From positions 3,968,001-4,032,000 of the forward strand of contig NC_035793.1 of NCBI RefSeq assembly GCF_001653235.2: DNA of 64,000 bases, in the 5' to 3' direction. The notes below the pieces were generated by a model, which saw nothing but the letters and a program-made list of their open reading frames with translations, was not told the DNA's origin and ran no database searches. Numbering within the stretch: the stretch's first letter is position 1; each line of letters begins with the position of its first letter. The position numbers and the translations under genes are program-made. Below are positions 1 through 12,800 of the stretch, in pieces. This DNA comes from Pochonia chlamydosporia 170. Taxonomy: Eukaryota; Ascomycota; Sordariomycetes; Hypocreales; Clavicipitaceae.

Positions 1-940
1 CAGCCGTCGTAACGATGCAGCTACACATTTCTTCTTGCGGTGTTGGATAAAAGTGCAGCTCAGTTTAGCCTGAGTACAAGATGGTGTTCCGGTTGAGATC
101 ATCAGCAACGCCATCAGAATCACCCACATTCAGCAATTTGGCCAATTATCCATCAACAGATGAGCAACTTTCATTCATCTGCTGTCATATATATTGTTCA
201 AACTAAAAGCAATTGCCTACTTACCTTGCTGATTGTGAACGTTAGATCATCTGGTATAGTGCCCTGTCCAAGACTCCTTTACAAAACAAAGACTCTCATC
301 CATACCCCTTAACCATCCATGTCTTCCGGTTTCGCCTACCTCAACAAACGATAAGGCTGACGAGATTCATCACCGCACGATAATACTCACAACAAATCGG
401 ACACGGTCCTTCTTCTCCCTATGGGTCTGCTCGCCTCTCCGAAAAAGCAATGCTCGCACGACGTCACTGGCCAGAACAGCGTCATCTGACGAGCCAGACT
501 GACGGGGAACCGGGCCGTTGCCATTCATTCCGACTTGGCGCCATTGGTGGCGGTGAAGCTGACCGGAATAGGCAATCCATCCAGTCTGGTGGTTCAACAT
601 CACATCTCGTCTTACACGTCGTGTACAATCAACGTTCGCTTGACCTTGAAGGTTATTCATCGATTTCCCGTGAGGTGTGTAGGCAAGAGCACATGCCCCA
701 TACACTAAATACAGCGCCGTGTCAAGGTCGGTGCTCTTCAGCATGAGTCAGTGTAAGTCAACGCTGCTGACTGTTGGTGAACATGTCTGGCTCTTTCAAT
801 AGAATTCGTCTTATCTGCATTATAAAAGCTCTTTTGTATTCCTGGACCTACACGAAGCTGCCTTTTTGACTCAGTATTTGCTTCGAATTACCGCTGTAGA
901 GACACCGGCAGCGCTATTCCGGTTATATTCTGTTGCAGCC
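1..940. other. Upstream region of the acyltransferase gene; no gene seen
   Basis: I recognise no gene here. Overlapping frames of 98 and 124 codons on opposite strands (about 370-746) resemble no family I know and look like chance. The right end holds a TATA box (821-826) and the leader of the acyltransferase gene. Confidence 0.6.
821..826 (+). promoter_or_regulatory. TATA box candidate of the acyltransferase gene
   Basis: TATAAA lies 120 bp before the ATG at 941, a sensible distance for a fungal core promoter with a short leader. This rests on position and consensus only. Confidence 0.4.
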
Positions 941-2437
941 ATGTCTGCCGAACCCCTAAGCACCTGGGATCAAATCGCTCCGCGGGATCACGTCCGACAA
1001 GTTTTCTGTTTTCCTTATCAAGGTCCCCAAGATGGTGATCTCCAACCGTTACGTCAGGTCCTCAGGTCGGCTCTTGATCGCGCCTGCACTGACTTGCCGG
1101 ATTTTGCTGGAAGAGTCGTTCCTGTGGACAGCCCTCCTGGGCATCTTTTCATCTCAAAACACGGAAATGATCGCGCGAAACTAGACGTCATCGATGATTC
1201 GGAAACGTCCCCATTCAGCTATGAGGAGCTCAAGGCTAGAGGGTTCCCACCTGGAGCCTTTGTTGGATCATGCTTCGGTCTAGAACAAGAGTCGAGGCAG
1301 GACAATCAAGTGGTTCCGGCGACAAAGATCCAAGCCCGCGTCATACGTGGTGGTTTGCTTCTTTGTATATATGTTCATCATTCTGTGACGGATGGCATTG
1401 GTTTGACCAACTTCGTGTCCACATTTGCGCGATACACTCTCTATCGAGAACGAGATGAACTGCTCCCGAAGTCCGCCAATCTCGCCAGACATCCCGAATT
1501 GCCGATCGAGTTGACCTCGACCCTCCTCGAGCGCAACGCCTTCGATGACTTGATGAAGCTATGTCCCGAGTACTGGGCTACGCCTCATGGAAGCCATCCA
1601 CTTACTCTGCGTTTCGGACCTACCAGCGTACCGTTCGAGTCCATCCCCAAAGAAGGCCGAATCTTCGTCTTTGATAAGGACACAATCGCATTACTCAAAG
1701 AAACGGCCACAAGATACCAGGCTGATGGTTCTGACTTCATCAACCCTTCGACATTCGCTTGCCTCGCAGCCCTCACGTGGATTTTTGTAACAAGCGCCCG
1801 AGTCAGAGTCAAACACAAGTTCTCCTTAGGAAAGGAACTGCAGGTCCCACATACTAATGCACGTATTATGGTACCTGCGTCGTGGTCACGACGGGCCTTT
1901 TCCCACCTGATCAACAGCAAAACCGGCAACACTGTCGCCATTATGAAGCTGGAAACCGAGCTTAGTAACCTCATTAAGGCGAAAATGTTTCGAGAACTAA
2001 CGCCAGCAACTGGTAAGGCCTTTGCCAAACTTGTCCAGTTGATCGAAGCAGGTCTCGCCGGCATCGACGAGGATTTCGTTACCATTCGCACTGCTATGTT
2101 TCTTGCTGCATCAGATCCTCGACATATTGGACTTGCCCACAATCCCTTGGATCCGTGCGATTTCATCATTAATTCCTGGCGACACCTCGGCGCAGATACA
2201 CGGTGGGGCATTCCGGGCGTTGTTGGAGACGTCGGGATTTCTGGCGTTCATGATCATGGTATCATGCCTGATGCTGTGCGCAGAGCCCAACCTGCATGGA
2301 ATATGGGCGCCGGTCTCATCATGCCCGGCAGTAAAGATAGTAAGAGCTATGAGGTTCTTATAACGCTTGATTCAATGTCCATGGCCGAATTGTGCTCGGA
2401 CCAGGCATGGATGACGTGGATAGATCGTGTTGTGTGA
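941..2437 (+). CDS. BAHD / trichothecene 3-O-acetyltransferase-like acyltransferase
   Basis: One uninterrupted exon of 498 residues, the usual size for fungal acyl-CoA-dependent O/N-acyltransferases of the transferase family. The start is the first ATG of the frame; the frame stays open upstream only to a TTG at 866. The N-terminal stretch (LSTWDQIAPRDHVRQVFCFP) is typical of trichothecene acetyltransferase relatives. The catalytic HxxxD motif is HSVTD at residues 147-151, inside HHSVTDG. The second family motif (DFGWG in BAHD enzymes) is poorly kept: the matching place reads ADTRWG after NSWRHL. Family knowledge says such enzymes move an acyl group from CoA to a hydroxyl or amine of a small molecule. 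The substrate cannot be told, and no polyketide, terpene or peptide synthase gene lies nearby, so a place in a biosynthetic cluster is unsupported. Confidence 0.85.
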   Translation: MSAEPLSTWDQIAPRDHVRQVFCFPYQGPQDGDLQPLRQVLRSALDRACTDLPDFAGRVVPVDSPPGHLFISKHGNDRAKLDVIDDSETSPFSYEELKARGFPPGAFVGSCFGLEQESRQDNQVVPATKIQARVIRGGLLLCIYVHHSVTDGIGLTNFVSTFARYTLYRERDELLPKSANLARHPELPIELTSTLLERNAFDDLMKLCPEYWATPHGSHPLTLRFGPTSVPFESIPKEGRIFVFDKDTIALLKETATRYQADGSDFINPSTFACLAALTWIFVTSARVRVKHKFSLGKELQVPHTNARIMVPASWSRRAFSHLINSKTGNTVAIMKLETELSNLIKAKMFRELTPATGKAFAKLVQLIEAGLAGIDEDFVTIRTAMFLAASDPRHIGLAHNPLDPCDFIINSWRHLGADTRWGIPGVVGDVGISGVHDHGIMPDAVRRAQPAWNMGAGLIMPGSKDSKSYEVLITLDSMSMAELCSDQAWMTWIDRVV

Positions 2438-2535
2438 CGGGGTGCTGGCTGCCCAAGACTATGCCTCACCTCTTCTTTTTCACCTAGTTTCATCTGGCCT
2501 ATTTGAACGTTTAGCTACACCTAGATTTAGACTTC

Positions 2536-2541
2536 AATAAA
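2536..2541 (+). terminator. Poly(A)-signal-like AATAAA after the acyltransferase
   Basis: AATAAA stands about 100 bp after the stop codon at 2437, in AT-rich DNA. Fungal polyadenylation signals are loose, so this is only a plausible 3' end marker. Confidence 0.3.
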
Positions 2542-4662
2542 CAAAAGCTCACGCTGTTTTTAAATGCCATTCTTTGCAAAAAAGATGGGCTTCTTATGGA
2601 GTCCATGTATTCTGACATTCAATCGTTTGGCATTGGTAGCCATCGAGGTACGACAAGGTGGCCCTAACATGCAGCTCATTTGATAGAATTCGTGCATCTG
2701 CATCCGACTCGCCTTGATGGTTTCGGAGAATTACTGGTCAATCCATCTCAGACAGTAAGCGACTGGGCATATAGTTACCGAAGACGGTAGATGGCCGTGT
2801 TGGGTAGCTGGAATACAAATGCTGCTTCCACCACCTACAGCCAAGTGCGTCGAAACATGCCGAATAGCTTATAATTTAGCTTATTATGCTCGAGCAGAGC
2901 TTCTAGAAGCTTCCTAAGGTCAGTGCAGTTAGGCACAAATTGACTGATTGACAACTCCATGCATGGAACATTAACATGCGCAAGTAAACGGAACACCAGC
3001 GCGGATTACATTCAGAGTGACACAACGTCAACGTGTTTTTTGCAACACAATCCGAAGCGACTTTCTGCATTGTTGACACGGGGGGTCGGTCATCCTCACT
3101 GCAGATCTGGCATCCGAAAGCGGCTGAATCTCACCCCCATTTCGGAGCGGTGAATCATGGTGAGATGGCACAGTCCCCCTTGGACAGTAACCAAGCAACA
3201 ATCTAGTTGGTTTATCACTACCGAACGTTGGCCATCGGCAGTACCTAGTGGCGCAGATTGTGACGTTCTCGAACAAGTCTTTGTGGCAGTCGAATTGAGA
3301 CATGGGGCTTAAAATCGATGAGTGCTTGACTTCCGTGATCTGACACGGAATTGATAAAAATTTCGCCAATTCCCTCACAACGTTGATTCGATTATCAACA
3401 TGTAGACAGCCTAAAGTAGGTGGTTGGCGTTACTGAGAAGCAGTTTCCGCTTTTGCTTGCCTGAAACCATTGCTCGGTGCGGGAGTGGCCACTTCTATGT
3501 TCCTCGCGACAGCTGGGGAACTGCTAATATATGAATTCCATCCTTGTACTCTGCACGGGATAAGGTATTTCGGCATGGTGCAGGCTCGTCCCCACAATGG
3601 GAGAAAGGGATTCCCAATTCGTATCTCCAGGCTTGAACACTCAGTAGCGAACAAAAATCGTGAATAGAGACCAGCTTCCCCATATTGTGTCTAGTTGGCC
3701 ACTCTGACAGCTAGCACAGAACTGTAGCAAATCAACCGCCAATCGGATTGACTATGCCTCATCGAAAACTACGATTGATTAAACTCGATATGGACGGCCA
3801 CCAACTTTGCTCTGATTGCATCTGTCTGGTGGCAGTCTGGCAAACCACGCATGGTGCATACCGCCAGTTGGGCGTCAAGCCGCGATTCAGATGGTGTGGT
3901 GCCATGGTCGCGCTAGGATAGGACAGTTGGTCAGGTCAAGTCGATCTCATGTCGGAAGCTGGAAGTGTGTGATGTAACTTGAGAAAAGAGCTGTGGAAAA
4001 GGTTGAGGTCTGATGGAAATTGTCCCGCATTTGGCCTTGGTCCTTGACTCCTTGGACCCTTCATGCAGAGCGGGAAGGAGCCAAGGAAAGCACCTGCCTG
4101 AACATCAACCAGCCCCCAAAATATCTCCAAGAGAACACAGAATCGGAAAACCGTGCACAAAACACGAACATGGTCCTGTTAGCCACTTGACGCCAACCTG
4201 GCTTACCGACCAGTGTTCTGGGCACTTCATTGATCTGCTGCCTGGTTTTTGGACCCCAGCAACATGTGAATTGAGGACCAATGTGATGCACTAGTCTGTT
4301 CTTTAGTGTCGTAAGGCTGCTCAAGTGCACCAGGATGCTGGCCCAGATACCCGGCCCAGCTTGAGCTGTGTGAGCTGTCTGGTCGCCCCAACCTCTCCAG
4401 TCAATACGGGAAAGCGGGTCCGACTTGCCCGCCACCGCCAATTCATACCCGACATGGAGCTTTGGCGGTGATGCAAAGCTTTGAATCTCATGCGCCAGCT
4501 GTTCATTCCTCGAACGACATTTCGGCGCACTTCAGGCGCACACACGCACAAAAACACATGCGCACCAGATTATTTCATGTCGGGCAGTGTGTGCCAGATT
4601 TTCTCCCTTTCAACCTACCTTCGCACGCTCCAATTTAGACCAAACAACATCTATTGTCTCAG

Positions 4663-4994
4663 GTAAGCCGTTGGATTTCTCGTCCGTTTTTCAATTGATT
4701 GTCTCCCCGGCCCACGGCCCGTCCGCCTAGTGGCCGCTCAGAGCTTACCCCGACGTTCGACGTGGGGCTGGTGGCTGGATGCCCAACAGTCCGGATGGCT
4801 TCACGTCCTTGTTGACCTCGAGGCAGCTTGAAGCATCCCATGGCATCAATCTCCCAGCCTCATAAAAAAAAGTTTTACATTCAAAGCCCAACCAAATTCA
4901 GAGTTTTCCTTCTCTTGCATGATGCATCCTCATCTCGCATTGCATCTAGACGCCTCAATTGGCCGGTATTCCAAGTGGACCTGGCTTGCATTAG
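4663..4994 (+). other. Possible 5' UTR intron of the DUF3433 gene
   Basis: A strong donor (CAG/GTAAGC, GT at 4663) and an acceptor (TTGCATTAG ending at 4994), one base before the ATG at 4996, frame a 332-bp stretch. Splicing would place a pyrimidine- and A-rich leader directly on the start codon. This is inferred from consensus alone; RNA reads would settle it. Confidence 0.35.
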
Positions 4995-4995
4995 A

Positions 4996-7701
4996 ATGGC
5001 GTCGACGATGAATTTCCAAAACTTAAACTTTGAACATGTGGAATCTCCCCGTACGTTGAGACTCCTCCACGTTTTCTCGAATATTCTCATCTAATTTACT
5101 GCTACTGTTGACTTCTCATCTGGCTTTACACCTTGGCTGATAGTTTGTTTCTTGCTAGACCGGCGGCCACCTCGAACAACGTTAGTATCTCGTCGCGCAT
5201 CAGGTGAAGATTTGACACCAGCTCGTCACCCACGGTATTCTCAAGGTGTCGATGACCACATAGAATATCGCCAGACTCGGTCTTCCTCTCAAGAATCGTT
5301 GTCACCTCAGCCAACCATTGTGCCGAAAGGACCTTATCCCGCCTCGCCAACCAATTCCACACCCGAGCTGTATGGTCCAGACAGGTTTTTTGGGCTCTCC
5401 GGTGCATTCCAGTCACAGCCACAGGCATATCCAACCGCAGGTGGATTAATGTCGAACCAGGCCGTTCGATTTGATGAGGCTCAGCTGGCAATGTTTGCTG
5501 CCGACAATGCTGCCCGCATGGACAGCTTCAAAGATGAGCTAGCACTCGCGGCTGGCAAAGTTACACCTGGTGTTGATGACACTCCATACATCCAGTATGC
5601 TTTGGAGGCTTTGACTCGTGAAAGGGGAAGCCCAACAGCAAGCCAGCTGCCCGTCCCCTCACCTCCCTCTGAACGATACAGTCAAGGATTTCAACAACAG
5701 GGCCCAAAGTTCATGGTCAAGGGATTTGCTCCTGTACCCGCCTCCAAGGGCGAACCATCCTCTTCACATGGCGCTATGCATTCACCTATTTCGCATCAAC
5801 CTCAGCAGCCAAAACCCAAAGATTTGCCTCAAGACCGCAGCTTCCCATTCACACCACAGCAACCTGGGCCTGCAGCTGCACCAGTGCAGCAAAAGCCGTC
5901 TACAACACATCAGTGGATTCCGGTAGACAAGAACATGCTACAGACTATTGACCCTCGTGGCCGCACTTACCCGGCTTTGACGTTTAAACCACGAATTTTA
6001 CGACCATTTTCACTACTAATGTTAATGATTCTGTGCGCTATCATGATGGCGGGGCTGATATTTTCCGGCGTGTACTCACAAAAGAATGACGGCCTGACTC
6101 CATATCCTGGCAGTATATACTCGGGACAGTACTTCGTGTTTCGTATCCTACCTCAAATTTTGGCTGGTATCATCCTAATATACGCCCAAAGCATTGTCAC
6201 AGCATCACTTCGAGTGGTTCCGTTTGCCACATTGGCCCAAGAAGATCCCGAAAAGCGTTATTTGGCTTTGTTCCAGAATCTGTATGCAACATCATTTCTG
6301 CTCCCTCAGTTACCAGGCGCATGGCAGCTCAAAACATTCGGCATAGCCACTTGGCTTGCAAACTTTACGTTGCCGCTACTGAGTGCAGCATTCACGTGCA
6401 TATATGTTGATCGCGAGGGGCGATGGGTATGGTCGGCTACTCAAGGTCTGGTCTGGGCTTCCGTTGCCTTGTATTTCATTCTCTTGGTTGCCGCTGGCAT
6501 ATTAATGACTTTTTGGTTTGGTCATTGGACTGGGCTCCTCTGGGATGCCCGCTCAATTGCCGACGTCATCCCTTTGCTGCACCGAACCAATACCATGAGC
6601 AGCTACCGACGTAAAGGTCTCTACGAGCGCAACTGTGACTATAGAGCAGAACTCCGAGAGCGATGGTTCGACAGACTGGGCTACTGGCAGAACAGAGACT
6701 CGGTGGGAGGAGTTTGGCATGCCATTGGAACTTCAGCCGTGCCCGCGGATCACGGCCCCGATTTTGTAACCGAACCACGATCTGAACGTCGAAGCAACGA
6801 GCTCTCCGTCGGTTCTCATCTCACGGGATCATCTGCACTTTTAGACTTCGAAGGTGGCAAGTACCTGCCATGGTGTCTGAGAGACATCCCATTGGTGTCA
6901 TTCGTCCTTGTGACGAGTGCACTATTGCTAGCTCTCCTCATTGTGTCTTTCTTGCCCCAGACAAAGCTGGAGTCTGGATTTACACCATTGCTCCCATCAC
7001 GACCCGATGGCTCAGCCTTCTCCGCCGCCAACTTTCTGTACAGCTTCCTCCCCTCCACATTGGGCATGATTCTATTTCTGCTGTTTCAGAGTTTTGATCA
7101 GGCGTTGCGCATCCTCCAGCCATGGGGTGACATGGCCTCTCTCGACGGCGCGGTAGCCAGCCGATCCATCCTCGCCGACTATGCCGCCTGCCTACCCTTA
7201 CACGTAACAGCCAGAGCGCTTCGAAACGGTCACTGGAGGGTTGCCGTCATCTCCCTCATGTCCACCCTCTTCATCTTCATCCCCATTCTCGCCGGTGGCC
7301 TCTTCATGGCCCTGACAACGCCTTCGCAGCAGGTTCGGATGTTCCCGAGCATGCCAGTGTTCGGCGTCCTCCTCGCATTCCTCGTCCTGTACGTTGGTTG
7401 CGCATCCCTACTCATCCCCCAGCGCCGCCAATTCTACCTCCCCCACTGTGTAACCACCATCGCCTCTCTCATCAGCTTCTGCACCGCCAAGGACCTCTAC
7501 GAAGACCCTGCCTTCCGCTCCGTTCGGTCGAGAAAGGATCTCGCTGCCCGACTTGGCGTGGGTCGTAAAGACGTCCGCGAGGAGAGCCTCTGGTTCTTTG
7601 GTGTGCTGGCTGGCCGCGATGAGAAACGAATCAGTGTACGACGAATGAGACGGTATACCGAAAAGGTAGCAATGACACGATCTATGGCCTCAATGGTATA
7701 G
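4996..7701 (+). CDS. DUF3433-family polytopic membrane protein
   Basis: Two exons, 4996-5050 and 5159-7701, give 865 residues. The intron (5051-5158, GTACGT..CTAG) joins MASTMNFQNLNFEHVESP to HRRPPRT in phase. Residues 1-290 are Pro/Ser/Gln-rich and probably disordered and cytosolic. About eight hydrophobic segments follow, near residues 302-324, 345-366, 416-434, 449-470, 596-617, 645-662, 713-737 and 752-771. They fall into two similar halves, as in fungal proteins with two DUF3433 domains. A basic tail of about 75 residues ends the chain. Relatives are sometimes misnamed as a purine-synthesis enzyme; nothing here supports that. The function is unknown; a plasma-membrane or cell-wall-related role is only a guess. 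Confidence 0.85.
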
Positions 7702-8623
7702 AGTGATGATCGATACGTAACGATGATCACGATACATAATTATCAACATTTACGGAAATTTTCACATGGCAACGGAGTTAATCGGGATTTGTTTTTAGAA
7801 AATGGTTTGCAATTTTCACCTGTATTTTTTGGCGCTGCTTGTATTCGGTGTTGGTGTTGGGGCTTAGCTGGACTGAATGACGATGAGGTAATGAGATAGT
7901 GGACTGGAATGTTTGATGCAGCTAGACGACAAGAACACATGGGATGTTTGTAAACATGGCGCAAAGAGTTCCAGGTTAAGATCCTTCCATCTTTGACCTG
8001 TGTACACAATAGAACATGATGCATTTTCATTTAAATAAGCGTTTGTTCGTTATGTCAGTGACATTACATTTCGGCTTTATTACCAAGTTTTCAACCACAG
8101 TTAAGAGAACATTATGTGATAGCATATCTACACTTCCACGTAAGAGGCGTGGCATGTCTCACATGTCCACCCAGCCTTCCACAACAACATTCCCCAGGAA
8201 TGTAAAAGAAAAAATAGCCCACCAACCTCATTGTTGTGGTAACTCGTGATTGTTTGTTTTCCCAGCCACTTCAGTACACGCCATACACTTGGGATTTCCT
8301 AGTCCCTCTCAGAAAATGAACCTCCCTCGAGTCCTGCTAGACTCGGTAAACGCCATGCTTGCTGTTGTAGCTGAGTTCCCCTATTTGGAGTGGTAAAAAT
8401 ATAATAAAAAAATTTGAAGATAGTCGTAGCTATTGCTATATGTTCAAACATTACAAAAAGGAATAAAGACTCTTTCGGTCTTCATAGTTCGTATTAACTT
8501 CATTGGTCGTATATATCATAATTTGCCAGCCCGCTTAATGTCAAAACTCCGCTCAAATGCATACCCAGTCGCTTCAGTGTTGTCATTATCAAAGAGAACA
8601 TAATACGTAATCCGGCAATACAT
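7702..8623. other. Convergent 3' region between two genes
   Basis: AT-rich DNA between the DUF3433 stop and the stop of the minus-strand gene at 8624. It should hold both 3' UTRs. No gene or repeat was recognised. Confidence 0.6.
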
Positions 8624-9823
8624 TTACCGACTTCTCCTTCCGAGTAAGCGCCCGAAAACATCGTGTCCATGACGTTTCTGATGTATAGGAGTGACAGAAA
8701 GAGGACGAGCTCCTTGATTACTCGGAGAATCTTGTTCCTGGGAGACGGGCGGTTGAGCTGGTGAGGTATTTGACCGGTTTCGTCTCCGTTTATGATCACT
8801 ATCTGAGCGCTTGTGAAAGCTGAACAACTTCCTGCTGTGCTCCTCTTCGGTGTCTGAGTCGTCCTCAAATACAGAATGGGGCTCTGGCTCGGGTTGTGTG
8901 GGAGACAAGACGGCGAGAGATTTGAAGTGACGTGGTGCTCGGATAGGAGATGGCCGAATCTCAGGGGCAGGTAGATGAGTGGCGGAATGGGAAATGACTG
9001 AATAAATGGTGCAGTGAGAGCGTCGATTAAAAGAGGGCTCATCGAGAGACTTGCACTCGCGCTGGCCGGCGGATGTCGTCGGCCGAGGATGGCTCGTGGG
9101 TGAAATTGGACTGAGATCCTCGTCTCTTTGTACCAGTAGCTCCGGCATGGCAAAGCTCACTGGCGTAAATGTAGGTTGTTGGATGCAAGGCGTTAGGAGA
9201 GTTTCGGAAGGGCGAGGTGGTCTCAATGGTTTACTGCTTGAGCCGCATGAGGTTGAAGGCCGCTGTGTCGCTTTTCTCTCCTTACGAGCAGGGACTGGTG
9301 GCAGTGCTCTGGTCGGTGGAGGACAGGATAATTTTGGGAATGGAGAGTATGTTGCAGCAGCTTTTCTGGTCTGGGTTTGAGCTTGCGATGATGCGCCATT
9401 TGGGAGGGGCCATGATGGCGGTTCGCAGTTCTCGTGGTCCAAGGATGGCTTCTTCCTGTGAGGAGATGGTATCAATGCCGGGTATTGTTTGTTCGGTACA
9501 AGACGTGAACCCTCATCAACCTTGGAACTTGCACGATGAGGCCAAAAGCTATCCCACAACTCGGCAGTGTGCGCATGGTATTGATAGTCATCATCCACCG
9601 AAACTTCTGAATCGGTTCGGTCTTCAATGAGCCCTGGGGCTGATCCATCTGAGCCTAAAGACTCTCTTCCGCGGCAAGAGCTATTTGACGAGCATCGTGA
9701 GTTACTGTAGCAGTTGGTAGAGTTGGTAGAAGTAGAAGCCTTTCGAGGATATGAGTAGTTGGCTACGGGGTAGTATTTTGATACCAAAGCGAGGTCTACC
9801 AGCTTGCCCGAGGAGCTCTCCAT
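8624..9823 (-). CDS. Hypothetical Ser/Pro-rich, probably disordered protein
   Basis: Single exon of 399 residues, starting at the ATG at 9823 (MESSSGKLVDLALVSKYYPV). The frame is open upstream to a TTG at 10003, but no earlier ATG exists, so this start is preferred. A short ordered-looking N-terminus (residues 6-25) is followed by Ser/Asn repeats, an acidic patch, several Pro-rich stretches (for example CPPPTRALPPVPARK) that could bind SH3 domains, an acidic cluster (EDDSDTEEEH) and a basic tail (HGHDVFGRLLGRRSR). There are no membrane segments and no enzyme motifs. I do not recognise the family. Its length without stops makes it very likely a real gene. A signalling or cytoskeletal adaptor role would fit the composition but is inference. 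Confidence 0.65.
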   Translation of the reverse strand: MESSSGKLVDLALVSKYYPVANYSYPRKASTSTNSTNCYSNSRCSSNSSCRGRESLGSDGSAPGLIEDRTDSEVSVDDDYQYHAHTAELWDSFWPHRASSKVDEGSRLVPNKQYPALIPSPHRKKPSLDHENCEPPSWPLPNGASSQAQTQTRKAAATYSPFPKLSCPPPTRALPPVPARKERKATQRPSTSCGSSSKPLRPPRPSETLLTPCIQQPTFTPVSFAMPELLVQRDEDLSPISPTSHPRPTTSAGQRECKSLDEPSFNRRSHCTIYSVISHSATHLPAPEIRPSPIRAPRHFKSLAVLSPTQPEPEPHSVFEDDSDTEEEHSRKLFSFHKRSDSDHKRRRNRSNTSPAQPPVSQEQDSPSNQGARPLSVTPIHQKRHGHDVFGRLLGRRSR

Positions 9824-12800
9824 GGCCGGCAGCTGCGCAGGATATGTGACGTGCTGGTATCCTTGGGTCAATTTCGCGTGGTATGGTAGTGCTGTTGAAG
9901 GTCCTTTCTGGTTGTCCCTGGGTAGCAAAAGAAATATGTCGATATATCCGACTTGCTGAAGATGTTGCTTTGCACGTTCGAGTCCCGATTGTGTGGTTCT
10001 CAAAAAAAGCCAAAAGTCTCAGGAGTGACAAGAATAGTGGCCGGGGAAGACATGAAATACACAGGCCAATCTAGTCTACTACAAACAAAGACCACCAGTT
10101 TGTAAACACGAAAAGACGGTCTTCTTGTGGGTGAAGGTCTCAACTATGTGCATTGAGACAGCCGTGGGGCGAAGACACCCACATCACCATCTTAGCGTTG
10201 ATATCGCAGACGCCCTTGGGTACAAGGGCATTCCTCACAGGAGGGGAACCTTGGTCTCTTGCAAGACAAAGTCAAGAAATCTGTCTCTCTGAGCTGTGCA
10301 ATGTGGAACAACAAGAAGTCTAGCTCGATCGGAGACCTCCAGTGCACCCCAGCCCGGCTGGGAGACGAGAGGAGGGAAGACATGTGGATGATGGGTAGGG
10401 CCGTGTACTTTTCTTACTCGTCACATTCGGAAGAAATACAGCTCGCCACAGTAATCACTTGGAAGTGTTGGGGGTTGGTTAGTTGAAAGCTGGCCGCTGC
10501 TTGGTATGTAGTTTGCGGTGCAGAACGCTCAATCCCGCATCATGTCATCAATCAAGAGACCAAATATCCTGTTGATGACGCCATGGATCCTATTGCGCAA
10601 CGTCTGTAGTGCTCGTCGGACCAGATCCTGTCTAGCAAGAACGCCAGATGCATGAATGCATAAACTACTTTTCAGTTGTCAACGGTACTCATGGATCCAT
10701 CGAAGATGTTTGCATGACCCTCCAACAGCAAAGGGTTCGTTTAGCCCAGATCCAAAGGGTAGGAAACGCCAAGGCAACGTAAGGGTTGATGGTTCCCGTG
10801 CCGTATGGACAATACTAAACATTGCATCCGCTGCTACCGTTGCGATTGCTATGTTATGGCCGCTATCCTCGAGTCTGGCCAATCGATGTTGCCAGGAGAT
10901 GCAAGGAGGTTCCATTTTCGGGATGCAGGGTGTAGAATAGTGAAGGGTTGAAAATGCCATGCTCAAGTCGACGGGATGTTCTCCCTAGGCAGGACTCAAT
11001 AAAATCCCTGTGTCAATCTACTCACATCCAGTAAATTCTTTGGCTACCGAAAGAAAGGCCGACTGATATAACTCCATCTTGGATTCAAGAATTTTGTCTT
11101 CAGCTACCCCATTCACAGATCAAGCACCAAGGGATGATGGGTGGCGCGGGGACTGAAGAGCGTTGAGTTAATGCGAAGAAGACCAGACCCCATCATGGTA
11201 CGGCCCAAACCTAAATTGGCAAGCTCCTAGTTGTGATGGGACGGTGGCATCTTTCGATCTTCCAATCTCCATGTTGCATGATCTATCACACCACTGTCCA
11301 GTCCATCGGTACTGTGCCAATTGTGTGACTTGTGGGGGACTGAGACACACAGCATAAGTTGAGTCGTTGGCGGCACTAGGCCGGGAGTGTCGCCGACACA
11401 TCCAATAGCTTGCTGTATAAGTGGTCTAAACAAATGCCAAGTGAGCTGTGTTGATTGTTTAGTTACCTTTGTCGATGTTTGCCTTTCGGCGTTGCCGTTG
11501 CTTCCAACAGAGACGACTGTTCGGTGGACTTACAAGGTAATCATGGATCCGAAGCCGTCCAGAATCGATGAAGGCTTGCGAGCGTCCAAGACCACAACTT
11601 TAGAATGGGACCGAAATGACAGAGACAATTCATTACACAAATGGATCGGCTTACGTCGAACGCTGACGAATGACAAGGTCGTCGCGGAGGAGCAGACCTT
11701 TCTGGTCTACTGCTCAATTTAATATTACGTCGCCTTATTTCAAGGCCTGTTTGAGGTGAGGCTCTCGCTTATGCAAAAGTCAAAACTTACACCAGTAATC
11801 GAGCATTCAGTACCGCCATTCTTTCGTAAGCCGTGGCAGCCATGCCGATGAATAAATCGGAGAGTCAGGCAATCCTGCGTGAGATCCTCAGATGGTCTCT
11901 TGGGTAGGGCTTCGAGTGAGACTCTGTCTCTGATCTGCTGATGCTTGGACGTACAATTGGTCCGCTCTGTCAAACACCGGACCTGCAGCCGGCGGGACAA
12001 GGTCATGGCTGCTGTAGCTTTTATTTCCATTCATCGATATGTCTCCAGTCGCAATGGCTGCTATTCTCAGAAGGAAGCGTAACTCAACATCACAAACACC
12101 CGAGGACCCTTGACATAAAGATGAGAAGAGCATTCTGCTGAAGATTCCGGTACTTGCCACTGGAACACGACATGAAATCTTTGCTTTTGCTATCATTTTC
12201 TGGTGTAATTGCCATATGACGGATGCGGATACTGGTTTTGTTTTTGATTGATTTCAACCCGTCTTCCAGGGTTAAGCAACCGACATGCAAGATGCAAGAA
12301 GCAATATGCACGTTCCAGATGCATGGCCAAGGTTGATGAATGGTCTGTGAGACACCAGAAAGCTTCGTTATTGTGCCAATCAGACCACACTGATTTCAAC
12401 TTGCCCACTTGCATTAGATGGTCCAAGACGAGTCGCAGCCCCAAGAGTCTCTAGATGCGCACCTTCCGTGTTGACTTCAACGCCAAGGTAACACAGCTAG
12501 AACTCCCTCCTTGCGTATACGTGCCGTTTTGCAACCAAAGGCACGATTTGCGTGGAGGCCTGGTCGGAAGTCTTCGAAGCTAGTAGTAAGATGTCGCAGC
12601 GACGCCGAACTAAATGAACGGTTAAGACAGCTCGCGACGTGATCGGGCGCTCAAATAAGGCCAGAGGGAAGACGCGTCTGAATACACGAAGATGAACGTA
12701 AAACATAGACTGGTATATGCTACTCAACTGTGTTTGTTCTTCTGCAACATGTCAGTTCTGAGTAGAGGCCAGATTTGGCGTAGTGTTTTCGCTCATGTAT

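Larger units (their letters stand above)
2438..4995. other. 2.5-kb intergenic stretch and leader of the DUF3433 gene
   Basis: No coding frame here matches a family I know. Open frames of 60-126 codons on both strands between 2959 and 4841 overlap one another and look like chance. The right end carries a probable leader intron of the next gene (4663-4994). Confidence 0.5.

Noticed and set aside
1585..2211. 208-codon frame antisense to the acyltransferase
   Set aside because: It lies within a recognised coding exon on the other strand and resembles no family.
941..9823. Possible secondary-metabolite cluster around the acyltransferase
   Set aside because: No backbone synthase, P450, transporter or regulator is near; the neighbours are a DUF3433 membrane protein and a disordered protein.
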